Positions 11,964-24,130 of a DNA stretch of 64,000 nt are shown here, in pieces. This DNA comes from Mytilisepta virgata (taxonomy: Eukaryota > Mollusca > Bivalvia > Mytilida > Mytilidae). Location: positions 47,930,841 to 47,994,840 of the forward strand of contig CM051513.1 in NCBI GenBank assembly GCA_028015205.1, in the 5' to 3' direction. Made by a program: the position numbers and the translations under genes. Position 1 is the first letter of the stretch. Every line of letters starts with the position of its first letter. Below the pieces are notes generated by a model that worked only from the letters and a program-made list of their open reading frames with translations, had not been told where the DNA came from and searched no databases.

Positions 11964-12358
11964 TTACAAAATAAGTAGATATATCATCAATTCTTAAATT
12001 AGTGTCATAATAATAATACTTACATCTGTGTACATGATATAATGGTCAACGTGAGCAATAATGACACAAAGATCATCATGAATTTTTCGTCTGCTTGGAG
12101 GTTGGTACCGGAAGTGTCACGTGCTCGATTAGGAACAGCAAAAAAAAAATCATGCAAGTTCCGAAAACGTGCACCTGTCGGAGACGGTCACAGAGACGAT
12201 TTTTAAAATAGCGGACTTAAGGTGATTTCGATATTTTTTATAATTCTTCTGTTTTAAAAGTTTGTGCAGTATTTATTTGTAGCAATTTGTTTGTTCTTAT
12301 CTTTATGGTCCGTGTAACACTTTTAAAAAGTTTTCACATTTTATATTTTTCAATTTTT

Positions 12359-13500
12359 ATACGACCGCAAAAATTTTGCGGTCGTATTATGGTATGGCGA
12401 TGTCGTCGTCGGCGTCGTCGTAGTCCGTCTGTAAACACATGGTTTCCGGACAATAACTTTTGTTCTAGTTAACCCATCTTTCTGAAATTTTAACACAATG
12501 ATCCTGGCCTTGAACTAAACGATGGTCCATGATTGATAATGGAGATCCTGGCTCCTGCGGTTTCAGAATTAGGGGCCAAAAAGGGGTAAAATGGCATTTT
12601 TGTATTTTTTTATGTGGAACATTCATCCGATTTTGATGTTTTTTTTTCCTTCGATTCCTTATAAAAATACCTTTCTGTGGTATGTCGACGGATTTTTCGT
12701 AACTTTTACGGTTTCCGAGATAAAAAGGGTCAAAAAGGGGCAATTTTCAAAATTTGAACTTTTTTATTTTTCATCCGATTTGGATGATTTTTTTTTAATG
12801 TTCGCTTTAATGAGTGTTTTAAGGAACATTAATCTGATTTTTTTTCTAATATTTATAATTTTCGAGATAATAGGTATGAAAATTTCGAAATTTGTCTGTT
12901 TTGCAATGTATACAGAATTTTAACTTTTTGTCCGATTTTGATGGGTTTTTTTAATTCCTCTTGAAGAGTGGTTTCTGTAGATTGTCAATGGATTTTCTCT
13001 TTCTCTTACGGTAGGTAAAAGTGACAACAAAGTCCGAGATACATAGGGTCAAACATAGCGGAATGGGTCAAATTTCGCCTTTTTCCTGAGTACATAGAAT
13101 TTTTATTTTTCATCCGATTTTGATTTTGTTTCTTTGAATTCCTCTTCAAGAGTGCTTTCGGTAATATGCAACGGATTTGCTCTATCTCTTATGGTTTCCG
13201 AGATACATAGGACGAAAGATAGTGGAATTGGTCAAATTTCGCATTTTTCCTGATTACATAGAATTTTTATTTTTCATTCGATTTTGATGGGGTTTCTTTC
13301 TTTGAATTCCTCTTTAAGAGTACTTTCAGTAGTATGTCAATATATTTGCTATATCTCTTATGGTTTCCGAGATGCATTGGGTCAAACATAGTAGAACGAG
13401 TGAAATTTCGCCTTTTTCCTACGTGTATAGAATTTTTATTCGGCAATTAGATTTTGATGAAGTTGCTATGTTGAATTCCCCATGAAGAGAGTTTCAGTAC
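12359..13500. repeat. Dispersed Mytilus-type repeat with palindromic end and 150-180-bp tandem units
   Basis: It starts with a perfect 29-base palindrome at 12359-12387 (14-base arms ATACGACCGCAAAA), followed by GTCGTCGTCGG-rich sequence. The interior has about five to six diverged units marked by 'catccgattttgatg' near 12624, 12773, 12931, 13111 and 13275, plus 'ggtttccgagataca'. The identical palindrome ends the repeat at 30525-32370 in the opposite orientation. The right boundary is approximate. Confidence 0.6.
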
Positions 13501-15510
13501 GATGCAAACAGATAATAACCAAATACCGACTCTCTGAAAAATTATTTTTTCCTTATCAAGGTATGATTATTAACAATTAGAACTGTATTTCATTCGTTTG
13601 GTTGGAAAATCTGTGTTTGCAGAACTCATTCATAAATCTGCTTTTTCTGCAAAATTGAACTACACAATGTCTTTGTTGTCTACTTTTAAATAAATCGCGT
13701 ATACAAAAAAAATAAAAACTATATAAGGTTGAGTGTTTTTACGGAAGTGTATAGCTGCCACATGTAAAAAAAATAATTTTGTTTAGTATGTATGACATAT
13801 GATGATAGAACGTCGTACGTACGAAATAGTAAGTCGCACGTACAGATTTGTACTAAGTCGAACATACGCGATAATATCGTTGGACGTATTAGATAATATG
13901 CCATATCCACGGCCTAAATATAGGGCTCACTTATACCACCGCTCCCTTCGAACTTGCACCCAACTGAAATATCCCTTACAGATCCTTTAACACAGAAACC
14001 CAATGATGAGTGCTACAATTCACAAGAAAACTGCGGTATACTTTTTCAAGTGAAGCAAATCCCATGTATTACGGACCGACATCTCAATCATCAAGGAATT
14101 TTACTCATCCTTAATATGTTTTAAAGAATATACAATTTTATTTTACGCTGTGCCCGACAATTTTTCTCACTAGTTTATTCTTACTCAGTACCACTATACA
14201 GACCCTTTAATCGTTCATTCTGTCATTCTGACAAAGTATCGAGACCTTTTAACATTATGTACTAGACTAACAGCAGTGGCAGATCCAAAGGAGTTGGTCT
14301 GTTGGATTTTTTCTAATGTTTACTTACTTCAGTATTCTTCGGGACAAAATTTGTTTTAGCCTGTTTAATAGTGGATCCTCCCTTTTCCGGAAGTCTGGAC
14401 TAGAGAAGAGGCTCTGTTAATCTGGGGGCCAGTATTCATGTAATCACCCATTGTTTTACTTTGAACATTACATAATCATTAAGCGTTTTCTGCAGTAATC
14501 ATTAATTAAATACTAAATACTAAAAAAATGAGGTCTGGATATCAACGATGAACGAACTGTTAATGTTAATGCAGGATTTTAAGGGGCAGAGGATGTTTAC
14601 ACTTCTGGAACACATCCTACTCCTAGTGTTTTACGACGTTTGTCGTTCAAGCTATATACACTAGTAATTTAAGATATCCCTAGCTGGTACACGTGTAAAA
14701 TGTGGTACCTTTTTGACAGCTGGAAGTATGGAAGTTAACAGTTTAAAAAGAGGTTTGGCAGATCCAGCGATGTTGTGTGGGACAATGCCTACAGTCAACA
14801 TAACTTTTTTGTATCATCTTATATATATATTAAACTTAGTATGTATTCACAGTACATATTTTTCTTACTACATACCAAGTTTTATTGCATTTCAATGAAA
14901 TTCAAGGAAATTCTGAGCACTTCACTCAGTAGATTAAATTATGTCTTATCGGAATTGTGCAACAAGAATAACAGTCAACTTTGAAAACTCATGTTACATC
15001 CCTCATTTCAAAAAAGTGACTAGAACACAAATAAATAGTAAATAATAATAAACAGCTTTAAAAGTTAACACAAATGGTAAGCTTTTAGACTACTGAGTGT
15101 CTTTTATAACTGTCGAACTGTTTTTTTTTAAACAACTTTTTATTTAAGGGGTTGCAATTTTTTTTTAAATTAGTCGAAGGGGGTTATGAAGTTTTTTTCC
15201 TATTTTTGACAGCGGGGCACAAAGATTTTTCTTTAACTATTGATTGCTGTATACCGCCCCCCCCCCCCCCCCCCCCCCACTCAAATAAATATTGCACAGT
15301 CCCTTATCTAGTGACTGCTTGTGTTTATTGATTCTTTGTGTAACGGGTGAGTGATTCCGTGCACGAGCTACTTTAAATCGATACAGGTGGTTTAAATACA
15401 TCTTTATTGTTCATCTACATACATAAACAATTCATATAAATGCGGGTTTGATTGAAAATTTCAACAAAAGTGCATTTTAGTCTGCCAATGTTGCAAAATA
15501 GTGTTATAAA
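13501..15510. other. AT-rich stretch, no gene established
   Basis: I find no supported gene. An exon-like piece after TTTTTGACAG at 14719 (frame GSMEVNSLKRGLADPAML) has a fair acceptor but no partner exon or recognised domain. A run of 22 C at 15257-15278 may be the end of an inverted-repeat element whose partner I could not place. Confidence 0.35.
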
Positions 15511-15516
15511 TTATAA

Positions 15517-16128
15517 GGCACAGACCATTTTTATACTGAGGGGGGGGGGGGGGGGGGCCTGGGTTTTTCATTGTGACTAAAAAAAAAATTTCTGTTCTTC
15601 ATAAAGTTTTTTTTTTCGACAGTGAATGAATTAAAATGTTGATTTTCAGACAAATTGCAAGTTTGTTTTTTTTTTAAATTGTGGTGCTTGGGTCCCTAGC
15701 CCTCCAAGATGGGTGCCAGTGGGGACCCGATGATAGTTTAACATTGGACCTTATGAGAAAACAGGCAGAGATGACCAGAGATCCTCGAAGCTAATTGGGA
15801 CTGGTTCCACTTAAAAATTCTGTCACTCAGGTCCATACTCCATCTAAGATGCACGGTGCATAGTTTAACATTGGACCCTGTAGAAAAAAAGAAACATAAG
15901 CCAATTGGGACTTCACTTGGCCATAATAGTACTTATATTTTTTTTTATGAAAACCAGAAGTCAACATTTTTTTTTTTTTTTTGGCAGTTGTGGAACTTCA
16001 TTTATTTTTTTCTTGCTACAGAAAAAATATTTTTTTTATTTTTCTCCAAAGTGAAATTAATATTGTTTTTTTCAAAAATATCCCAGACCCCCCCCCCCCC
16101 CTCCCCCAATATAAAAATGGTCGGTGCC
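15517..16128. mobile_element. 612-bp MITE with poly-G ends, TAA duplication (PIF/Harbinger-like)
   Basis: The left end GGCACAGACCATTTTTATAC, then TGAG and about 17 G, is matched on the opposite strand by the right end GGCACCGACCATTTTTATAT, then TGGGGG and a G-run. The inverted repeats exceed 40 bp. TAA flanks both sides (15514-15516 and 16129-16131), the TWA target of PIF/Harbinger. The inside is T/A-rich with no transposase. A piece at 15700-15880 resembles the 'gtttaacattggacc' words of the 165-bp array. Confidence 0.75.
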
Positions 16129-16180
16129 TAAGCCATCATGGTAGAAATTATTGCTGTCGATACCCGTAGGGTATATATTT

Positions 16181-16600
16181 TCTGATTCAGTTTGATGAGA
16201 TGAGTAAAACGAATGGTCACAAGTGGGGTCAAATACCTAAAACAAAAAAGTTCATCCCTCATACACTGCATCATGTAGCTATACTTGCGGCTTAAGTACA
16301 AAAAGAAACTGTTTGCAAACATTCAACAAAATGTGTACATTTTCTGATTCAATGTAAAGAGATGCCGAGTAAAATGAATGATCACAAGTAGGGTCAAATA
16401 ACTCAAACAAAAAAGTTCATCCTCAGCATACAGCTGTAAGTATTTACCGCATCATGTACTTAGGCTACCCGACTTTGTACTTGTAAGGTTAAAGTACAAA
16501 AAGAAACTTTTTGCAAAATATCAACAAATGTATATTTCTGATTCAATGTGATGAGATGAGTAAACTGAATGGTCACAAGTAAATTTTACATATATATTTT
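16181..16600 (+). repeat. Imperfect tandem triplication, units of about 160-200 bp
   Basis: Blocks beginning TTCTGATTCA at about 16181, 16339 and 16537 share 'gatgagtaaa..gaatg.tcacaagt', 'aacaaaaaagttcatcc' and 'aagtacaaaaagaaact'. No coding sequence. Confidence 0.7.
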
Positions 16601-16692
16601 ATACTCTTACATTTTGTGTACTTTACACATGTTACTGATAATAAAAATGATGTCATATTTTTTGTTTCTAGTATGAAGCATATGATAAAAAC

Positions 16693-16831
16693 ATTATAAC
16701 AGGGCTTTTTTCGTATCACTAACTATATCATCCCTTGGCCGATATATCAGCCCTTGAGCTAAAGCTCTCGGGGCTAATATCATGGTCATGGGCTGATATA
16801 GTATGTGATACGAAAAAAGCCATGTAATAAT
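16693..16831. repeat. Fold-back MITE-like hairpin, about 40-bp arms
   Basis: The left arm (GGGCTTTTTTCGTATCAC then 'taactatatca') and right arm ('tgatatagtatGTGATACGAAAAAAGCC') are inverted complements. The centre contains a second small hairpin around 'gagctaaagctct'. Confidence 0.75.
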
Positions 16832-17640
16832 CTATATTTATTTCACCGAGAAATCACGGTATTTCATCGCTTTCAATGTAATAAGTAGCTTTTACATTCA
16901 CTGACCTACTGAACGTATTTATACGTTTCAAGATTAAAGACCACGCAGCTTCAATCCATTCTAACAGGGACTCAATCTCCTCTTGTTCTCATTTGATTCA
17001 TATTCTTGCACAGTCCTCTACGGCGTCCACAAAAAATTTGAAATTATAATTCCAGTTTATATGGTGACTCACGGTACTTGGGCCGTTTGGCTAGAATTCT
17101 GCCGTAGTGAGATTCACTTTCAACGAAAATGACATGACCGGAAGGACTATATACTAGCTTTGAAGTCTTCAGTGGTAACGTTCTGTAATGTCTTTCTGTA
17201 GTTGAAAATTTTGGGCGCAATAGTTTTGCTCCTCCCCACGTTCAATTTCGTTGCACTGCCTAAGCCAAACACGTGTATTATATTTGGGTGTCATGGTTTT
17301 GCGACCTTTCCACTCTCAATTTCGTTCCACTGTCTATGATATATATTATATTTGCAGTTCATCGGTTATCGCAGTTTGCAGCACGGACTTGGGCTTGATT
17401 ATTATTGTTTTGAATGAATGAATATTTTAGTTGCGATCGATAATTAGTCTCATTTTGTAACCCTGCTGCTTTCAGCTAGAAGTTGGCACTCCATTGCTGA
17501 TGAGTAACAAGAGAGTAACCTTAATTTTTTATAAAGATTTTCGTTCAAGTGCACGCTAGGGGCCTTATTGATCTCTCTTGAGGGGATGAATATTGTTTAT
17601 CTTCGTTGAAGACCCTCGTGTGAAATGATCAAGATGCAGA
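16832..17640. other. No gene seen
   Basis: Unique-looking AT-rich sequence with no recognised exon, terminus or RNA gene. Confidence 0.35.
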
Positions 17641-17860
17641 ACACGGACATAAAGCAAATATTTAGGACAAAAAGGAAATCGGACAGAAAGGGGCGGACAA
17701 AGAGCAAAATGTACGGACAAAACGAAAATATTGCGGACAAAAAGCAAATCGGACAAAAAGCTGCGGACATAAAGCGAAAGTAGCGGACAAAAGTAGCCAT
17801 TTTGCGGACAAAAAGCAACGGCGGACTGTAGGGAAATAGCGGACAAAAAACGCCGTATCA
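17640..17860 (+). repeat. Minisatellite of GCGGACAAAAAGC-type units
   Basis: About nine diverged units of roughly 20-30 bp around the core GCGGACAAAAAGC fill this stretch. All three minus frames stay open through it only because the repeat lacks stop codons in that direction, so those frames are not genes. Confidence 0.8.
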
Positions 17861-18220
17861 ACCGGCATTCACACAACAAAGCCACTGTACTATTTACAAC
17901 ATGTTTTCCTATTTATTCATGAAGTCTACGTATTTCCAAAATGCTACATCTCATCAAAACATACATGTCTTTTAACCATAATTTTGTTTAACTCATTATA
18001 ATTTAGCATGTATTTTTGTAGTATAACAAATTATCTTAAATTCTCAAATTTATGATATATTGACTATAGGGTAGATTTCGCAAAAACTTTTATTTGCATG
18101 TACATATATGACCCCCCCCCCCTCCCCACCATATATACATGTTTCTGACTGCATGGAAGTTTTATTTAATAAATGCAATATTAAGGTCATGTATTGTATA
18201 CCAACATATTTTTTTTCCAG

Positions 18221-21080
18221 CTGCCACTGTAGAGCCTTTATTGAAGCAATTAAATCATGACAGCCGACAAATCCAACTTTGGGATGAATTAAAAACGTGG
18301 CAAAGTAGCCTGGGTCTTTATAAGTCGGGGGCGGCTTCGGACTATGACACCACAATATACCTAACAGCTTACAACGGTGGAACACTTAAAAGACAGACCT
18401 GCAGCAGTATGTATTGATTAAAATTTCTTTTTACATTAAGAAAATGAAAATTGTTTAAAGCCCACTTGTTCTTCCAATTGCACTTGAATAGCAAATCGAT
18501 ACTTTAATGGGATATCTGAAAATCATTGAACATATGTTAAAAAATTGAAACACGGTCAATTGTATGGTTTCAAAATAAAAATTTACATGTTTATCTCAAC
18601 AGGTAATATATCAGTAAGGAAACCAGTTCTTAATATATGTGGCATGGCACATCCTGGAGAGGTATGCAAATCCTTAGATGATGAACGGAAGAATGCAAAC
18701 AACAACGACGGGCTTTACAGCCGGTTCCTAATTTGTATGCCGAAACCAGAGTTTTTAGACGCAGATGCTAGTACCCAAGTAGCAAATGACTCTCCAAGTT
18801 TGTCTCGGTAGGTGTGTTGCCTGTTATTTCAGTAGAATGCATGTTACGTAATATATTATGTAATGCACATCTTGTTTGGCTAAATCGGGATGCATTTTTA
18901 CCCGACGAGATACTTATGTGTTACGCGATAAATGTGGACAATACGAGTCTTTATTGTATTGGTGAATTTTTGCAAGTGCTGAAAGAACGAACACATTTCA
19001 AATAACCTCTATTTGTTATTCTTTATCCATAAAAAATATAATTTGTTCATCTAACTGTATCTATGTACTGACAATCAACAATACTTATGAGTTCATCTAT
19101 TGATTCATAACTTGTAAAAAAACAGAAAGCCGCAATTACTTGGTGGTCACTGTATTTTGTACCATAAATCTTTTCTCTTTTTTTTTCAGACTGTTCTATG
19201 TCATTGATCAAATACATAAAGAAAAGAAAATTTACACTTATACGGACGAGGCAAAGGATGAGGCCATTAAATTTTATAATGAACAACAAGAATATTTGAG
19301 AAACAACCACAGCATTGATACATACACATCAGGTAATCACACCAATTGGTATTTTTGCAGCTCCAAATATTCAGAAATAGGAACTTATCAGGGCTTTTAA
19401 AAGTAGGCGGTAGGCGGCGGATTTCCACCTGCTACTCTAATGCAAAAGCCACCTAATTCGGCAAAATTTTGCTTACAATATACATGAAAATAGCCGCCTA
19501 CTTTCACAGTTTGGAACGGATACTTCATAAACTTTTGAAAGCCAGGACTTATACTGTTCCGGTAGTTCAATTCGCATTATGAAACATATATTTTTTTTTA
19601 AATGCCAGTATATTTTTGAAAATATTTTGACCGTGTTTTTCTTTATAACAAGTGGCGTAATTGGTAGCGTGCTCGCCTGGAGTGCGGGAGATCGTGGGTT
19701 CGATTCCCGGTCGGGTCAAACCAAAGACCTTTATTAAAATTGGTACTTGTTGCTTCTCCGCTAAGCACGCAGCATTATGGAGATAGGGCAAGGACTAGTC
19801 GGCTCGGATTCAGAATAATGTGTCCGAGTTGGGTGACATGTCTAACTGCGGACAATTACTCTAGTGTGCTAGCACTATAAAAAAACCAGCCCAGCGTGTT
19901 GGTCTAGTCCAAAGCAGACATAAGAAAGCTCGCATTACACGTTAGTCATGTTCTTGCCATGATATAGCTGAAATATTGCTCACTTGGCGTTAAACAACAT
20001 GCACTCACTCTCTTTATAACAAAAATTGAATATTTATTACCATCAACTGAGTTATGTCATCATATAGGCATACATTGTCACACCATTGAAATATATAGTA
20101 ATCATTATATAAAACCAGATGATTTCGAAAAACAAAAAATCAAAAACGCCTATAACGGATTTTTTTGTAAATTATGTATGCATACATGGACAAAATACTT
20201 GTAATTTGTTTTTGATAATCTGCATCTAGAATTAATAACCTGTATTCTAAATTTGTTGAAAACAACTACACAAACTTTGTAAATCAGATAGACATAAAAC
20301 CAATAGGTTTTAACTTTTAATTACTAAACTTTTGTAAACATAATTCGAAACTCGTTGAAGACTTTGTAATTGTTTAAAATGTCTTTTTACGAATTTCAAC
20401 ATTTACTTCTCTTCATTTGTAGGTGTTGTTGGGAAATTGAAAGGACACGCTCACAGATTGGCAATGGTCATTCAGGCACTGAATGATGCAAGTTCTGTGC
20501 TGGATAAATGCCAGGAGTGTTAAAGCCTGGCCCTTTGAATGAGTGCCTTAAAGCAAAGGTTAAAGCCATTTTGGAGCAAAATACCCAGGTGCAAGCGCAT
20601 GCACATATTAGTAGGGATAACACTCTAAGATCCATTAGCCTTACTAGATACTTTTTCCAACACAAAAAATTCTTGTCAGGCTATACTGTATCGGGAATGG
20701 TAGAAACTCTTATTATATGCAGCCCGTTGAGCAAGAAAATATTGATGCACCCAGGACATGCTGTACCATGCAACATGATAACAAAAAACTCAAGATATTC
20801 AGCAGAGCAGGTAAAAAGTGAAATGAAAAATCTGGCAGAATGTGGGATAGGAGAAGCAAAATTTGAGAAGCCACAAGGTGGAGGACGACTCGTGGTAATA
20901 TTTTACAAAAAAACATTTAATGAAAGTTCACTGGAAGAAACCACCACGTTCACTGTAAAATTGGCACGTTACGGAATAACGTTTGATGATTATGTAAACT
21001 CTATGGAGAATTAGGAAAATGCACCACCAGCGAAGAAATTAAAAGTTAGAGACGATAATGAACAAATAGTTTCCAACTGA
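18221..21080 (+). pseudogene. DUF3987-domain gene (primase/helicase-associated), four 3' exons, broken
   Basis: Four exons with GT-AG borders and matching phases: 18221-18406, 18603-18807, 19190-19332 and 20423-about 21080. The joined product reads DELKTWQSS...YNGGTLKRQT, VLNICGMAHP, DGLYSRFLICMPKP, then TDEAKDEAIKFY and GKLKGHAHRLAMVIQAL. This order of motifs (DE, aynGxxxR, DGlxxRfl, P.p, LsxEA, K..gH..RlA) is that of DUF3987, known mainly from phage and mobile-element primase-helicase proteins. The N-terminal part and any Walker motifs are not in these exons. Exon 4 breaks: a one-base shift near 20510 moves the frame to the 168-codon ORF ending at the TAG at 21012-21014. After that TAG the same frame runs on through a nuclear-localisation-like APPAKKLKVRD to a TGA near 21080. 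Likely a decayed mobile-element gene; a host gene cannot be excluded. Confidence 0.75.
19650..20010 (+). mobile_element. tRNA-derived SINE with LINE-like tail (V-SINE/RUDI-like)
   Basis: The 361-bp insertion is flanked by a perfect 10-bp duplication TCTTTATAAC (19640-19649 and 20011-20020). The head is tRNA-like: A box TGGCGTAATTGG, B box GGTTCGATTCC, and an anticodon stem-loop CTCGC/GCGGG. The tail (GCCATGATATAGCTGAAAT ... TTGGCGTTAAACAACA) matches the 3' end of the LINE at 59.9 kb. It sits in the intron between exons 3 and 4 of the DUF3987 gene. I recognise similar molluscan SINEs; the exact family name is tentative. Confidence 0.85.
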
Positions 21081-21569
21081 AGAAAACGTACAAACATAAA
21101 GCTTGAAACATACATGTATGATACTGTATATTGTAAATGCATTAGTGCAATTTTAACGTGTTTTTGTATAACTTTCTTGATGATAATAACATTCAGTTTC
21201 TTTATATCTATGTCTTACTTACTACACTTCACGCGTTGTCTTGAATTCGCCGGTATTTATCTGCTGTAATTGATCAAGGTATTGTCAGGCAGTAACAATC
21301 TCAGTTTTGGATATTATCTAATGAATACTTTTATCCTGCAATTACGCCTTTTTGCGACCTAATAAAGGGGGTAGAATAACATTGAGTCGTATTAGGTCAC
21401 TGACCTAATAAAGTTTCTGGTACCTTTTGACGTTACAGAGCAAAGGCAAAGTAGTTGTATACCAGTTCACGTCACGACATTTCCCGCGTTTTACGCGATG
21501 ATTTTAAATTGAAATTTTAACGCATTTTTACTGATAAAGTAGCTATTTTTACATTGCAGGAAAAAGACA
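21081..21569. other. 3' flank of the DUF3987 gene, no further gene
   Basis: AT-rich. Two 'acctaataaag' words near 21357 and 21402 form a small direct repeat, and the second contains a near-polyadenylation AATAAAG. Nothing else supported. Confidence 0.35.
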
Positions 21570-21711
21570 ATACATGGTCATTGTCGGAAAATATAAAATT
21601 TATTTGTGCTCGCTACAAAATATGCGAAAAAAGCTCTCCAAGGCTCGCCTTTTGTCATGTTTCTAAAGCTCGCACAAATAAATTTCATATTTTCCGACAA
21701 TGACCATGTTT
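21570..21711. repeat. Fold-back element, about 43-bp arms
   Basis: Left arm 21570-21612 (TACATGGTCATTGTCGGAAA onward) and right arm about 21669-21711 (TTTCCGACAATGACCATGTT) are near-perfect inverted complements around a loop containing 'aaaaaagctctccaaggctcgcc'. Confidence 0.8.
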
Positions 21712-21899
21712 TATATATTTATCCTGCAATGACGGCTCTAGCTGACCAATATCGTTTTTGATATTAATCAGTTATGTTAGCCACGCCCATTGCCGAATAT
21801 CGGGGCGCGTCACGGGATTTTTTTAATATAATTCTCACTAATTTGATGTTATTTCACTTCATTTTGGTAGGAAATGAAACAATAATGAATTTAAATTAC

Positions 21900-22060
21900 A
21901 GGATAAACACAATACATATGGATTATCAACGCATTTAGGTAACATATGTGTATTTGGCGGAAAAAAGCTCGACAGAGCCTCGCAGTTGCCCGTGTTTCTA
22001 AGCCTCGTGCACATACATGCTTCGACAATGCACATGTATTGTATATACCTAAATTACAAT
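21900..22060. repeat. Second, weaker fold-back of the same style
   Basis: ACACAATACATATG at about 21908 and CACATGTATTGTATAT at about 22030 form an imperfect inverted pair around 'aaaaaagctcgacagagcctcgcag', which resembles the loop of the fold-back at 21570. They are probably members of one family. Confidence 0.5.
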
Positions 22061-22489
22061 GCAAATGAACGGTTGTAAAGCCATCCATAAATATGCTTTA
22101 CGATGAGGAACATGACACGTTTCTAGCTAGGAAACGTTAACTGCTTACTCCATTGAAGAGCTCAAATTTATTCTTATGGAATCCGTGTTTCGGGCATTAT
22201 CATTAATTTCATTGTGATTAGTTGCCACTTAATAATAATCGTTTTCTTGTCTAACGATGCATTTACAATGTTGAGAGAATAACTAAAATCGTTTCATGTC
22301 AACACAGGAGTATAATGTACAGTTTCGAAATGAAATCAAGATACTCTGACAAATTAGGTTGGAAGTTCTTAATCAGTTTTCAGTTATTTACTTGCAATGA
22401 AAATCCTTCCATACAATTTAAAAGGCATTGTACAGGAACGTCTACATATCGCTACCTCTGGTTATACGACTATATATCGATTTGGACGA

Positions 22490-23180
22490 TGTCCACTACC
22501 ACATCTTGATGTCGTCAATGTCGAAGATTTTGACATGCAATAAATACTGTATATTGATGTGAACGATGCCGACACTATGTTGTCATGAAGACTATACAAC
22601 TATGTCGACACAATGTTGACAACATCGTGTCGACATAGTATACATGTAATGAAGACTATACAACGATGTGAACGATGTCGACACAATGTTGACAACATCG
22701 CGATGTCATCGATGCTGACGCGATGTCGTCGATGTCGACACGATATTGTCAACATTGCGATGCCGGCGATGTCGACGATGTATACATGTAATGAAGACTA
22801 TACAACGATGTCGACACAATGTTGACAACATCGCGATGTCATCGATGCTGACGCGATGTTGTTAACATCGCGATATCGTCGATGTCGACACGATATTGCC
22901 AACATTGCGATGTCGACGATGTATATATGTAATGAAGACTATATAACGATGTGAACGATGTCGACACAATGTTGACAAGATCGCGATGTCGTCGATGTCG
23001 ACACGATATTGTCAACATTGCGATGTCGACGATGTAAACATGTTATGAAGACTATATATCGATGTGAACGATGTCGTTACAATGTCGTCAACATCGCGAT
23101 GTCGATGATGTTGACATGTAATGAAGACTATACAACGATGTGAACTATATCGGCGATGTGGACGATATCGACACAACATC
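22490..23180 (+). repeat. TCGA-rich minisatellite with internal palindromes
   Basis: Higher-order units are marked by TGTAATGAAGACTATA at about 22645, 22787, 22928, 23041 and 23117 (spacing 142, 141, 113, 76). Between them are many alternating words such as ATGTCGACACGAT and its inverse-like ATCGTCGACAT. Many GTCGAC palindromes result. Confidence 0.85.
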
Positions 23181-23189
23181 GTGTACTGG

Positions 23190-24130
23190 ACATAGTTCTC
23201 AAGTTCGAAGGTCAAGGTCATGTTATAAATTTTGATTGTTATTGTTATTCAAAAGAAACTGTTACAGTTAATGATATGATGTGTTTGCCAAATTATTGTT
23301 TACAGTAAGGCGCAACTTCAACCTATTTCAGTCGAAGTGTTTTGGTTAACCCTTATAGGAGGTTTCTCCCCTCATGTATTTGAAATCAGTATTTCTCTTC
23401 AACCATACAAGTGATTGACCTCGGATCTTCCCATGTGAGATCACTGACCTATGACCTTGAAATTGAGGTCAAGGTCATATTCTAAATTTTGAATTTTGCT
23501 TGTAATCTATATTCAAAAGAAACTAACAGTTAATGTTATGATGTGTTTGCCAAATTACTGTTTACGATAGGGTGCAACTTCAACCCATTTAAGTCAAAGT
23601 GTTTTGGTCAACCCTTATAGCAGTTGTTTCCCCTTATGTATTTGAAATCATTATTACTCCACAACCATACAAGTGATTGACCTCCGTTTTTTCGATTTGA
23701 GTTCACTGACCTATGACCTTGAAATTGAGGTCAAGGTGAAAGGTCAAGATCATGCTTACAATTTTCAATTTTGTTTGTTATCTTTATTCAAAAGAAAGAG
23801 TAAAAGTTAATGATAAGATTTGTTTACCATATAAAGGTTTACAATATGGCGCAACTTCAACCAATTGAAGTAGAAGTTTTTCCGTCACCCTATATTTGAG
23901 TTTCTCTCCTCATGTATTTGAAATCAGTATTGCTCTTCAACCATGCAAGTGAATGACCTGGGATCTTTCCATTTGAAATCAGACTTATGACCTTGAAATT
24001 GAGGTCAAGATCAAAGGTAAATTTGGAGTACTTTGTTTTACCTACACTAAAATTTATACTGCTTCATTACAAATTCAAATGTCTTTTGCATATTGTTGGA
24101 GGACATTTGACCCTTTAAAATGTCAACTGC
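23190..24130 (+). repeat. Tandem array, units of about 262-277 bp
   Basis: TGTTTGCCAAATTA-type words start at 23282, 23544 and 23821. Each unit also has 'attcaaaagaaac', 'cgcaacttcaacc', 'cctcatgtatttgaaatca' and 'tatgaccttgaaattgaggtcaagg'. The array is split by the hAT insertion at 24380-25288 and resumes at about 25340. Confidence 0.8.

Noticed and set aside
17565..17885. Three overlapping minus-strand ORFs rich in Phe, Leu and Cys
   Set aside because: They are read-through of a stop-free minisatellite in all three frames.
19650..19725. A tRNA gene in the DUF3987 intron
   Set aside because: It is the tRNA-like head of a SINE with a 10-bp target duplication and a LINE-like tail.
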